DNA of 64,000 nucleotides from Leucogyrophana mollusca (Eukaryota; Basidiomycota; Agaricomycetes; Boletales): positions 1 to 64,000 of the forward strand of contig MU266465.1 of assembly GCA_021014945.1 (NCBI GenBank). Reading direction: 5' to 3'. The notes beneath the pieces were generated by a model. That model was not told the DNA's origin and made no database searches. It saw nothing but the letters and a program-made list of their open reading frames with translations. This document shows, piece after piece, positions 21,960 to 32,605 of this stretch. Both the position numbers and the translations under genes were made by a program. Position 1 is the first letter of the stretch, and the number at the start of each line of letters is the position of its first letter.

Positions 21960-22030
21960 CACTGCACCCACGGGCAGCACGAACCACCGGCCCAGGGGGA
22001 GGATGAGTCTCGAGTCCGATGGAGTCTCAC
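21960..22030 (-). pseudogene. F-box gene fragment
   Basis: The minus strand carries ctgggccggtggttcgtgct with flanks that match 16170-16215 of the F-box-type gene, translating as LRLILLLGRW in one and SRLILPLGRW in the other. The match is short, but the DNA identity is high. It sits just upstream of the UstYa-like exon. Confidence 0.45.
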
Positions 22031-23084
22031 GCGTCTCTCCTTGCTCCTGACCCCCGCTCTCAAGTCCAAGCACCACGCAGCGCTGATATAATCTATCTTC
22101 GGAAGAACCCTCATCGTCACTGGATCTTGTACCTCGGCCCAGACGGTAGCTTGCGGCGAGAATTCATCGGCATGAATACCCCGCAGATTAACCTCATACT
22201 CTCGGGGCCGAGTACGACTAAAACTAAAAGGCAAGAATAGCCAGACTAGCTGTATAAACTACCTAGCCGCCACCGCGCTGTTGTGCCCAGCCCCCATCCC
22301 ACCTGCCAACCCGCCATATCAGCTTGCTTTTATTTTTGTAGCTCTGTTACCTCTGCATATTGATGGCGAGCTCAGCAGCCTCTAGTTGATCAATATGGAC
22401 CTATGGCGAATCTGGCGAAGCAGATATGAATGGCGACGAGCACGATATACAGGACATGATTGGCGCGCCGAATGGAACGGGTTCACGCGGGAATCCCGGC
22501 ATTTCTCCCTAGAACATCTGCAACTGATAGACCAGTCCCGATGTTGGCATAAGTAGTGATCCAAAACCGTCCAGAAAACTCACTACTTATCACCACCCGA
22601 AAAGGTCTCGTTGTTATCCGGCGTCGCATGGGAGTATGTCGTAGACTCAGAGCCATCGCCGGTCCAAGTACATGTCCCTCCAAGCGTCCTACACTATCCG
22701 CGTTTCTATGGCATTGCGACCCCAGCCGTACACGGCTTTGTGTACATGACCCAGCGTACTTCCTTCTTGTGCTTTCTGTTGCACACCTCCCGGCTGGTCA
22801 TCAATCAATGGTATCATCCAACCGTCGACACACAGACGCCTGTATGCTCCACGTTGGTAAGAGGATACCAACACTGGGGCCGCTTGGCCTGCGCGGTGCA
22901 AAAACAAGAGTACGTCCCGCGGGGGTCCCAAGAGGCTCCCGACCTCGTCGCTATATCGGATTTCGCGACGATGGCTCGATAGTTCTTGTCGCGCCCACGC
23001 CCGAACGAGATGCTGGAGGTTGTACGGTTTACAAGGGTTGTCCGCAGCCTGTAATTCGGAGCCAGTATTATTCTGGATCTCTCC
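22031..23084. other. Region without a recognised gene
   Basis: Overlapping ORFs on both strands (for example 22611-22982 plus, 22689-22931 minus) show no family resemblance. The inverted duplication shared with 59-62 kb appears to begin at about 23085. Confidence 0.4.
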
Positions 23085-23266
23085 TGGATCATATGCTGGA
23101 AATCGAAGTTGAATTCAAATGTAGCTTCTACAGGATCCTGCCTTGTAGCTACCATAGCCAGCAGCAATATCAAAACACAGTAATATCACATGTAGAATAA
23201 GTCAAAGAAAGAGTGATGGTAGCACTGGCGACATATATCGCGATGTTCATTGCCTCGACGAGAGGA

Positions 23267-23866
23267 CTAATTGATAGACCAGTCGCCGTAGATCACGCCG
23301 ACCGAGGTGTCTGCGAAATATTCGAACAGTCCCTCGGAGAGGTCCAGCCCGTAGTCCGGGCATCCAGGGCACTAGAGCGCGAGAAAAAGGAGTTAGCTTA
23401 GACAGCGACTGCGACTAAAAGACTGAAAACAAACCCGGTCAACGATGGTGGCTTGCGTAGTCTTACCTCCGTAGCTGATGGTGATTGTGTCGAAGCAATA
23501 GCTGCCGCTGTCGTATTGCTGAAATATATATATGTAAATCAGTATAATCCACGGTTGGTGGACATCGCCTTACGTCCGAGTTCAGCGCGACGACCTGAAA
23601 GACAAGTTAAGTACGATTCGTATGCGGGGAAAGGATCGAGAGCGGTGACACACATATTGAGATGCGGTATTGGTTTCGCCACAGGCACCCAGGCCGGGCT
23701 CGTAGTAGGTGAACTTCGCGTCGTCGTAGCGCTTGGACAACTGCGTGGTCTCTGTGACTCGCACAAAGATATCAGTTCCATTGTGACGCCTCTCTGCGGG
23801 AGCCGCAGATACGCAGATAGCGAGTGCGAGGGAAAGTGCGGAGGAAAGGAGAGCAAAGAATTGCAT
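23267..23866 (-). CDS. Secreted barwin/DPBB protein (riboflavin-aldehyde-forming-enzyme-like), copy 1
   Basis: The ATG at 23866 gives a signal peptide (MQFFALLSSALSLALAI), then a propeptide ending in a KR site (QLSKR) that Kex2 could cut. The mature part is a double-psi beta-barrel: FTYYEPGLGACGETN, YVVALNSD, YDSGSYCFDTITISYGG, ATIVDRCPGCPDYGLDLS and the end YGDWSIN (stop 23269-23267). Three introns fit: donors gtgtgtcacc near 23653 and gtaaggcg, and one after IVDR. The fold is shared by expansin-like, papain-inhibitor and riboflavin-aldehyde-forming-enzyme-like proteins. The family is secreted, but its reaction in most members is unproven. A near-identical gene in opposite orientation lies at 61052-61655. 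Confidence 0.88.
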
Positions 23867-23950
23867 GATTAGATAGGGTGATGAGTAGGATATGATAAAG
23901 CGATGGTGTGTATGTGGGGAGTTGACTTTCATCTACACGTCGACCACGCC

Positions 23951-23957
23951 TTTTATA
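23951..23957 (-). promoter_or_regulatory. TATA box of barwin-like copy 1
   Basis: TATAAAA on the minus strand, 85-91 bp before the ATG. The duplicate gene at 61052 has TATAAA at the same distance (84-89 bp), and the leader between the two elements is also conserved. Confidence 0.65.
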
Positions 23958-24444
23958 CCACCAAGCTGGCATCGCTTTCGATGGACTGAGACGAATTACT
24001 GCCCAGTATGCCAACGGTGAGAGGGGCTGGGTTCGGTGTGCACAACGGAGCGCTCTATAGCCCAATGAGGTTTGCAAAATCCACTAATCAGAGAAGGCGT
24101 GCTGAACCAAATTGCGTTCGTGCGTCCCGTTAAAGTATTGTTCCGATAAGCCACCATCTTCGCATCTTCGAAGTGCCATCGATCCTCTGTTAAATTTAGA
24201 GCTTGTTGGCCGTCCTAAGCCTTTGCCTCCTCCCCCCGGCGAGACTTCGCATCATGATCGAAAGAAAGGAATTCCGTAGATGGGGTAGGGCAAAGTCAAG
24301 CCAGAAGCCTGGGTAGATAGATAGAGCCCTGAGGGATGATGATGCTGGTGAGCATTTCCAATCTGCCGGAGACACGACCCAGCGTCAAAAATGCGTAAAG
24401 GCTAAACCAAATTGGTGAGCAGACCTTTCGACGGCGTACTGATT

Positions 24445-25075
24445 TTAGGCCGTCACGGAGCCGCTTGTTCCGTTCACTGGAACAGAGGCCCCACCTCCAC
24501 CACCCGCTGCTGTATCGCCCTTCGCTGTGAAATATCCTCACGTTGCTGTATTGACATCAACAAAACACTGGAGAATCGGTTAGACTTTCACGTTCACTGT
24601 AACTAGGCTAACGATACGTACATGACTTGCATATCGCTATATTCTTGGACTTGACAGTAGTGACACGCATGCGATTGACCAGAAGTTCACCCTTGATGCG
24701 ATGAAAGCGGTCCGTTTCAGCCGCGCAAGCTTTCCCAGTTAGCCCCGACTGCATTGGATGCATACCCCACAGCACGAGCCTCCGCTGAGTCATGATGAGG
24801 GCAGGTATGTAGTGCTCACGGTGGGATGCCCACGGGTAGGCATAGCGACGCCCCTGCAGACCTAGTACTACGTGGAATTCCCGTCGCTCAGGACACTGCT
24901 CACGGGGGCGCAGTATAGTCTGGTCTGCGGACAGTATGGTTAACACCCGAATTCTAGAAACAGTCCTGGAGAGCGCACTTGTATCACAAGTGCATCCACC
25001 CCATGGATCTTGATTCCCCCCATAACGATGGGGCCATAGATGCATCACGGTTGGTCTGAGCGAGCACTGCCACAT
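24445..25075 (-). CDS. Unrecognised duplicated gene of the cassette, copy 1
   Basis: Translation of the minus strand matches 59750-60512 in several blocks: LWPHRYGGNQDP, REQCPERREFH, LTGKACAAETDRFHRIKG, and after a donor tgtacgtat an exon ending GGGASVPVNGTSG. The other copy reads LTGEACTTETT and GGVTSVPVGENWVQ. Retention of coding frame blocks and of the splice donor in both copies argues for a real multi-exon gene. I do not recognise the family and could not fix the start. It lies between the small secreted protein and the barwin-like gene and is co-oriented with both. Confidence 0.4.
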
Positions 25076-25299
25076 GCGTCGTCATGGCGCATGCCACGAC
25101 GCGTCGAAAAATCATACTCCCACAGAACCCAAAACCTCCTGAACCTACTGGATCGCGAACGGGTCTCTGAACGTTCTCTTGATGCTGAAGGGGCTTATAG
25201 AATCTGCGACGGTAGAATTCGACGGACATTAACAGATGCAATGCACAAAGGGCGCAACAGCTCGTTATGCGTGCCCGTATCTATAAACCTTATAAGCCA

Positions 25300-25745
25300 C
25301 TACCTTGGGAACTCATGGTTCGCCGACCCATCTGTCTCCATGACGCAACTACCACGCCGGCAGTTGTTGGGCTCTATACGAAGGAAAGGTCTGAATATCA
25401 GCCGTACCTCAAAACTGCAGCAATGAATGACATACGTTTCACCCACACTGGTGATTTACACTTTGAATCAGTGAACAACCCAAAATCGTAGTCTTTCCCC
25501 CCGGCGAAAGCAAGGGATGTAAGCTTGTGCCCAATACCCAGTGACTGACACCCAGTATCTTTGTAGTCTGCATTGCCCTTAGGCTTCGGGAGGTTTCCAT
25601 GGTGGGATTCGGGTGCGCTTGTGCAGTGGGGGTGGGAGAAGAAATTGATGATATAGTCGGCGCCTCTGGGTACGGTTGGGTGCGTGCAGGCGCTAGCAAG
25701 GCTAGCAGTGGCAACGAGGAAAACGATGGTGGTTTTGGAAAACAT
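25300..25745 (-). CDS. Small secreted cysteine-rich protein, copy 1
   Basis: The ATG at 25745 opens a clear signal peptide (MFSKTTIVFLVATASLASA). Exon 1 ends at 25436 (SPVWVK) before donor gtatgtc. Acceptor cgtatag joins to QPNNCRRGSCVMETDG and ends HEFPR at the stop 25302-25300, giving about 126 residues with at least six cysteines in the mature part. The intron model is supported by the duplicate near 59.2-59.4 kb, which has the same donor (gtgtgtcattcattgc) and a related exon 2 (PNTCKPGTCFMGTDG). The function is unknown; size, signal peptide and cysteines fit an effector-like or cell-wall-active secreted protein. No known motif was seen. Confidence 0.7.
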
Positions 25746-27345
25746 TGCTGTTTTGGTGGCCTGGAGGGTGGTATGGGCAAGAGTATGTTTGTTGGAAGGG
25801 GAATACGAACACGGGTTGGCGGTGAATTAGGCTTGTAGGGGTAGGTGAAGTGGGTTTTATTCTATTCCACGCGAGATTTCAGGAGCGGGCCTTGTGGTGA
25901 TATCAAACGCAAGGCGGGTGCAAATGCCCGGCATCATAGTGCTGATGTTGCGGAGGCCGAGGCCTCTAGTGTCTAAGCCACCTGCACAATTTATGGCCTG
26001 CGACTTAGAATAGTCTTAGAATGCGACTTGAAAGCTGTGGTTCATCGGTTGACGGCTTGGCACAACCAAGGGTTAGGGAGTTAAGCTCTCTTGGGGGAGG
26101 GACCCGCATGGGCAAAGGTGGAAAACTCGGGCGAGGGACTTGATACCTCTCAACACTGGTGAGCAGGTATGTACGTTAAGTGGAAGAGGGTAAATCGGCG
26201 GCTCGTGGGCCTTGCGGTGCTCGGTCAAGAGCAGGCTTGCACGCCTTTGGTAAAGCCTGGCAGGTCTTGGTATCGATCACCAAAACTCCACTGCAGCCAA
26301 GAAATGGGAGGTCACAATTAGTGTTTCTCTTAGCACATCGGCCGAATATACCGGGCGTTGGAACCTGCTGGAACTTGTCAGCACAGAGTTGGCCCAGAGA
26401 ACAAAGAATAATGCTGTGGTCCCCAAAAGATTTTCAGTAAGCGACGAGTGTGCATACTCGAGTCATGAGTACCATACCGGCCCACGAAAAGTCCGCCGCC
26501 AGTCGAGACATGAGAGGCTATAGAGGGCTACAGCCGATTTTCCGGAGCCAGTCAATGCTACAAGAAAAGATATAGATGCGTGTTTTCCGTCTGAAAACGA
26601 TCTTCACCCAGCGTCCAGAGCCAGCCGAACTACGATCGACGCCCGACTGGATGAAATCCCATGTGCAAGCGGCGAGCTGTATGCCATTCACATAGATGAT
26701 CGACCAGAAGCTCAGGCTCTGGATAAAGGTGGGATTATGATATTGGCAAGGAATAACGAGGATAGTTTGTGTGGTGCTAGACACTGAAAGCACGGGTCGA
26801 AGATGATAGCTTTGAATGAGACATGACTGGCATATAGCGGGTCCTGGTTGTAGCGGATGACTGACCGCTTTCTCACAACCAATGCAACCACAACCACAAA
26901 AGTATACCCGTCTGTTCCAAGTTCCTGACATATCCCGGTGAGAGTTCCTCTCCATGCTCTCAGGTAGCAGGCCTATTAATATGTTTTGGAAGGAACAATT
27001 CGGGCCTATATGTCACGGTCCTGCAGAATTTCCTGCACAACACCGTATTTTACCTTGCCGAAGGGTCACTTGTACAACGATCACCCGGCAACGGGTACCT
27101 TGGCTAGAGATAAAGGAAGACAACCATGGGATGCCCTCTCCAAAGGGTTGCGAAGCCGCGGTCGTCGGTATGGGTTTGTTCTCTGCCATGCGATCAGCGC
27201 TCTGGACTCTACGAAATTTGTATATAGTCGCCTGGAAAGGTCTCTCTCCTGGCCGCACTGCAGCCTAGTTCCGACACAGTGAGGCCTGACGCCTCATAAA
27301 CATCAGACCTTCGCTCTGTCAATGTTACTCCCACCTGGAACTAGG
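25746..27345. other. Region with one unsupported ORF
   Basis: Apart from the promoter of the secreted protein, the only sizeable ORF is 26518-26955 on the minus strand (145 codons, with clustered cysteines CGCGCIGC). It has no family resemblance, no signal peptide and no nearby exon that I can join. I cannot call a gene. Confidence 0.4.
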
Positions 27346-29535
27346 ATGAACGTCTTCAACCCCCATATTTTGGACGCAAGCATTCGCGATGTGACTGCGT
27401 GCATTACCGACGACCAAAAAGCGGACGTGTTACTCCATGCTTTACAGTACCTTCCTTCTGAAGGGTCAGTTCCTTTCGAGCGCTTCTATATGCTGCTCAC
27501 GATACACCTTGCATCACACATAGATGTCGCACCGTCATGGAAAACGCTGTCCAATCCTATCTCCAGATTGCTAACCTCGCGCCTACTGACATGGCGAGGG
27601 CTCGAATCCTGCGTGCAAAGGTGAGGCTCGCCGCTGGTTACCGCACTTCTGCTCAGCATGGTATGTCGATGTACTTCGCTCGCCTTTTCCCGTGAAACAT
27701 GAACACATGGCTGATTACGAAGCAAAGATCTGCTCGCAGTATTATCAGTTGAACCCGAAAATCAAGAAGTCAAGTCGATTATCCAGTCTGAACATCTTAG
27801 ACCAGAGATGGTATGTGCATTGTGATACATATATGCTCACCCATCAGCTCATCAATCCCCATCTTTAGCTCTTATGTGAACCCGACTCTCCACCCCGATT
27901 CTCGCCCGAAGTATGGCGAGAAATTGCACTATTCCTTCCCCGGCGAGATCTAAAGTCTTTAATCCTGCTTCCCCACGCACTTTCTCGCATAGCCAGCCAG
28001 CTTCTCTTCCGCGAGATTGATCTCCACTTCAGCAGTGCATCCCCAGATCCCAGTGGTAGTAGGTCTATAGACTGGCTGCTCGTCGATAAAGAATTGGAGA
28101 CGTGGCATTATCAGCGAAGCGCCGATATCCTTACTCGCATTTTGGTCGACGCTGCATTCGCGACGCAGGTGAAGAGCTTGCGAGTTTACGCTTCCACTGC
28201 GGACACGACTACACCTCTTGCCTTTCAAACAGGTTTCTGCACTGCTCAATGGTCCCGCCGGTATCATCGCGCTCACATTATCATTACCAGGGATGTTGAT
28301 CAACGCATTGCCCAAGCTGACGAGCCTTCGAAAAGTACACCTTTCTGGCGGGAGGGATCTTCTCACGAGAACACTTCAAGTTATGCACACCTCCAATCAC
28401 CGTTTGCACAGTCTATCCTTAAAGTACGTGTATTTTCCTTCTCCACTCGCTCTTTCTCATCGACCGCCGTCGCATAGCCTGGTAGATCGATCTGGGGATA
28501 TCGAAATCCCCACCTTCAAGCACCTTACACACTTTGCACTCAGCTCCGAAGGCGGCGACTCCACGGCAGCGCACAACTTCCTCGCACAGAGCCGAGACAC
28601 CCTACGAGCGTTCGCACTGCGCAACTCCCATTGGAAATTCCCTGTCGACGCCATCTCCATCCGACACCTCACGCAGATCGAATTCCACGGCACCTTTCCC
28701 AGCGACGGCCAGGCGTTCTCGGAGATCCTATCGTGTGGACACCAGCTTGAATCCCTTTCTCTGAGTGGGATCCTGGATTGTATGCCGTCCGCTTCGTTCC
28801 GTTCGCATGCGAATACGAACACCGACCCACATTCACACATGTCACTTCCATTCCTCCGTCATTTCGCGTTCAAGATCACCAGTCTCCACAGACATGTAAC
28901 AGACCGCGACCTTATCCCCGCCATCTCTTCCTTCCTCCGAGGCCGTACCAACCTCCGGACGTTCCAGCTCCTCGTTCCCTCCGCTTCTGATCAACACTGG
29001 GGGGCCACAGCCGACCAGCATCGTAGGATTGGGTTTGACGCGTCTTCGTGGGGAGTGTTGCCCTCGTTGACGGGCCTAAGGAGCCTTTGCATCACATACC
29101 CGAGGGACCTTGCTCCCGCGCTGGCGGGGTGGCTGATTCCGAGGAGCGTGAAAGCACTGACAATGGATTTTGTGGTGTCCCCAGCGGAAGATTTAGGGCT
29201 TTTCATGGAGGCGAGTAACTAGCCTTGTTCTTCAACATGACCCACCCTGACCATGGGTATAGCAACTCCGCCCGGGCATCCCCCCCTCGCTCACTTACAT
29301 CGGTGTGACAAACTTTCCCGTGCGTTCCGTGCTGAGTATCGTAGAGCGATTCCCTAGCATCCGCGTTGTGCGTGTGGACCATAACGTGTGGAGTATAATG
29401 CGGTTGGAAGATGGTGTAGTGGAGGCCGAGCAGTGGTCATATCGGAGGGTAAAGTACCATGCTGCCGAGTCGCTCGAGGCAATGGAATCTGAGGATGCAA
29501 TTTGGCATGGGGTGGGGAGGTCTGGTGTTATGTGA
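27346..29535 (+). CDS. TPR/F-box protein, basidiomycete family
   Basis: The start at ATG 27346 (MNVFNPHILDASIRDV) is preferred over 27322. An N-terminal TPR-like region (ALQYLPSEGSVPFERFY; MARARILRAKVRLAAG) precedes an F-box, FSPEVWREIALFLPRRDL, and a long C-terminal repeat region with LRKVHLSGG, FKHLTHFAL and SLCITYPRDLAP. It ends at WHGVGRSGVM. Introns at about 27661-27726, 27810-27868, 28233-28290 and 28426-28480 restore the frame. The last intron, 29211-29262, uses a GC donor (gag/gcgagt). One problem remains: near 27535 the frame changes by one base between HIDVAPS and VMENAVQSYL with no intron signal, so the gene is either recently broken or the assembly has an indel. F-box proteins are SCF ubiquitin-ligase adaptors; the target is unknown. 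Confidence 0.75.
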
Positions 29536-29682
29536 AATAAAATGAGATGAGTCGAATGTTTTGGGCGACACGTTTCGTATAGTTCCGGGTATGTATAGCT
29601 GTGCTAACCATGATGGCTGCATGAATTGATCTGATTACGTGCAGCCCTCCTGGTCGACGAATTGTGGGTGCCTTTCCACTGA

Positions 29683-31444
29683 CTACAGGTATAGAGTCTC
29701 GTAGCTGGCACGGACTGGCACCCCATTGAAATCATCCAATGTCCCAACCTCAGGTTCTATATCCGAATCATACAATTCCCCAGCATACGTCGCCTGTAGC
29801 GCCTGGAAATCCGACTTAGCATGAAACCAAACAGTCTGCCTCGTCGCAAGCTTCCTCCACCTCGATCTCTCGCACCACCTGTACAGGACACCCACTACGC
29901 CAGCGGCTTTAGACTTGTATGTCCCACCACCGTCCGGAGATTCAACCCAAACCTTCATCTGCATATGCAAGCATACACCCCATATGAGCCCCAGAGCAAA
30001 GAGGACAAGGGCGTGATTTTGAACTTACCGTCAAGCCTATCTTCCAGACCACCAATGCAAATTGCGCTACAGAACGTTGGCCCTCGCTATCGCGCCCGTC
30101 GAGGTACCTTCCGTCCGCTGGCTGATAGATGATAGCGGTAATTATCTCCTCGGCCAAATCGCATCGGAACTTTGCAATAAACTGCAATGAGCCTGATTGC
30201 GGTAACCTTACCAGCGGTGATACGATATCCGCTTGCGCCACCAGTGCCTTCATCCGTAGTCCTTTGCTGGTTAACGTGGGCGGAGTGGATGCCTCTGCCG
30301 GTTGCGGAGTGAACTCTCGCAATAATTCATGCTGCGAAAGGTAACATGCTGGCGAAGACGGGAGCATACGCGACGGGTGAACGCTGGGATCCACAGGCTC
30401 ACCTGCCCAGGTGAATATGGCTCCGTTGCCGGAGATATCCAGGATGGCTTTGATCAGCCGACAAAATGCATGCTGCGGGCCTTCTCCGTAAGCAATCGAC
30501 ATGCTGATGCCGAAGATCCCCATCATGCAGTACGCCTTGTCCTCCGCTCTTGTCGTCTCCCTTCTTGCGACCCACGCCATGCGCACCGCCAAGTCTTCAT
30601 GGACTCCGGGATTGAAACAATCCAAGTAGCCCCTGGATACGCCAGTGGCTCGCTCCATTGCCCCCATGAAATATCGCCACCGGCGCCTCGCGTCAGACAT
30701 GGCGTCAGGGTCATGAATGAAACTCAATCTGCTTGGCTGGTCCTTTCTCGCATACTTGTCGTTGCAAAAGGAAGTAAGCGGCATCCAGTTTCTGGCATAG
30801 AATTTTATTCGCCGAGGTGCGAGGTACTCCTGTAGTGTCCATCCACGCTTGAACCATCGATCAGATGACATGTCCTCGCGGGAGGTTGTGTCGGCAAGAT
30901 AAGCAATGCAGATATATGCGTTCGCGTACCATTTGAACATGGAGCGTATCGACTCATCGAGCTCCGCGCTGCTCGACTTATCGATACAAACCGTGTCGGC
31001 CCATGCAAACGTCACCTCGTAGTTTTTGGATGCGACCTCGCAGAACTTTTCCAGCTTCTCGTAGCCCACGCCGACGAGATTCTGGTTCTTCTTCATATCC
31101 TCATAGCTCATCTCCTTCCTCCATGTATGGGAAAGTATGGCAAAGCGCGTCTTCTTTTCCACCATCTCATCGATGATTTCCCTCCGGATGTCTTGAGCGC
31201 GTGTTTGTTGTGTGCGGTAAACACCGTCGTCGGTGAAATATAACCGTTCCTCCTCATACTTCGCAGCGCGATTGATGACCTTCGCTTGGATATCATCTTC
31301 TGATACGCTGTCCATCTCTGAAACGAGATACTCCAGGACGGACCCCCGTTCCACCAGCCGCATCTCCTTCAAATTGATCAAGCGAATGGGCATGTCATTA
31401 AAAATGCGACGCCGAAGCCTGTGCCGAATTTCGTCGATAGTCAT
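29683..31444 (-). CDS. HET-domain protein, copy 1
   Basis: The start chosen is ATG 31444 (MTIDEIRHRLRRRIF). The upstream in-frame extension to 31531 looks like a 5' leader with an intron (gtgaat to ctcgcag), because it is also conserved in the non-coding leader of the fragment at 56.1 kb. The heterokaryon-incompatibility domain is clear: AILSHTWRK, GYEKLEKFCEVA, FAWADTVCIDKSSSAELDES, AYICIAYLAD, then RGWTLQEYLAP and DKAYCMMGIFG. An intron near 30030-29965 leads to the last exon (GGGTYKSKAAGVVGVL, ending ASYETLYL). HET proteins mediate vegetative incompatibility and cell death on non-self recognition in ascomycetes; in basidiomycetes the role is inferred. The gene is intact. Confidence 0.88.
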
Positions 31445-32605
31445 CGCCTGCGAGAGTGGTTCAAAAGGCCGAAGAGCGACCAAGATGCAAAAGAAATTCA
31501 CCGCAGTAGTTCGGTAATCACGGCAACCCAAGCAAATAGTTGGGGATGTAGTTTAATGCGACGGTGCAGGTGAGGATGTTGGATTTACTTGAAGATAAGA
31601 CAAGCCGAGACGGTTAAGACGTGTACGTGGATTTCGAATCATTTTATAGTTCGCAGAGGAAAATAGACAGAAAAGTAGCCTCAGGTCGTGTGGTCGCAGC
31701 CAAGAGCTTGATGACCATGTGATCCACGACGAGGCGGTATGAGGGCAACCAGCGATAGCAAAAGTGAATGCTCTGCTCCGAGACGTGAGAACACATCATC
31801 GTGGCAATTGCTGGCAGCTTTGCATCATTGAATCACTAGGTCGTGTACAGAGCCATAGAGTCGCACCTTACGCCTGGTCTGGGGAGCACGAGACAGCCCC
31901 CTGCAACTTCATGACACGCACTGCACTTTACGGCACTATACAACAGGCTATACCGCACGGAGCTGTACAGAATGCCACAATCTGCAGGGCGTGATACAGA
32001 ACTGCCCGAGCTGTATCCACCGTTATTGCAACAACGTTATTAACCACGTGCCCCGGCGCACAAGATAAGTTAGCGTGCGATCAGATAACATTGCAAAAAA
32101 GCGTGATACGACGCTGTACCTACAATGCAATACCGGCCGTCACGGAATCAATGCAACATCACCTGTAAGCAACCATGCTTCTCACTAGCGTACTAGGTGT
32201 GGCTTGATGCCGCCCTGTGGGATACTCATTAAATTGGAGTCACTGAAGGTGTATTTCCCACCATCCGGCCTTGGCCCATTCTTGCGTCCTTGCAGTGAGT
32301 TTGGGGTCATCGTAAGGTTCAGTAGCCGCCTGATTGATGATGGCCACCCATGACTATCATCGCCTGGAAAGGTGGGGCATAGGATTTCGTGGGGAACTTT
32401 GGGAACTTCTTGGACGGGCTACCCCTCGAAAAACCATCGGGGCCGACCTGATTGTATCTTTTGAGGGTGAAATCCGGCAGCCTTACGAGGGGGAGGTGGT
32501 CACTGGGGAGGTCTGGTGTTACTGGAGATGAAGTGTATGATTGAGATGCATGAGCTCGTTGGGGGCAAGTTGTGCACGGATTTTTATTGATTACGTCATA
32601 AGTAA
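31445..32605. other. Spacer between the two HET genes
   Basis: There is no convincing coding sequence. Near 32500 the words ggggaggtctggtgtta match the 3' end of the TPR/F-box gene (about 29510), which suggests that the tandem duplication may have included that end. The rest is unremarkable. Confidence 0.45.

Larger units (their letters stand above)
23085..25450 (-). repeat. Left arm of an inverted three-gene segmental duplication
   Basis: Read on the minus strand, this block matches about 59150-61860 on the plus strand in the same order: small secreted protein exon 2, an unrecognised gene, the promoter and gene of a barwin-like protein, then a 3' flank (tttgatattg, ggatcctg, gaattcaacttc). 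Similarity is patchy DNA identity with indels. It is highest in coding exons and around the TATA box and 5' leader, which indicates an old duplication. Confidence 0.8.

Noticed and set aside
32334..32531. Possible copy of the 3' end of the TPR/F-box gene before HET copy 2
   Set aside because: Only a 17-base word is identical and the protein frames do not match, so I mention it in the spacer entry but do not call it a gene fragment.
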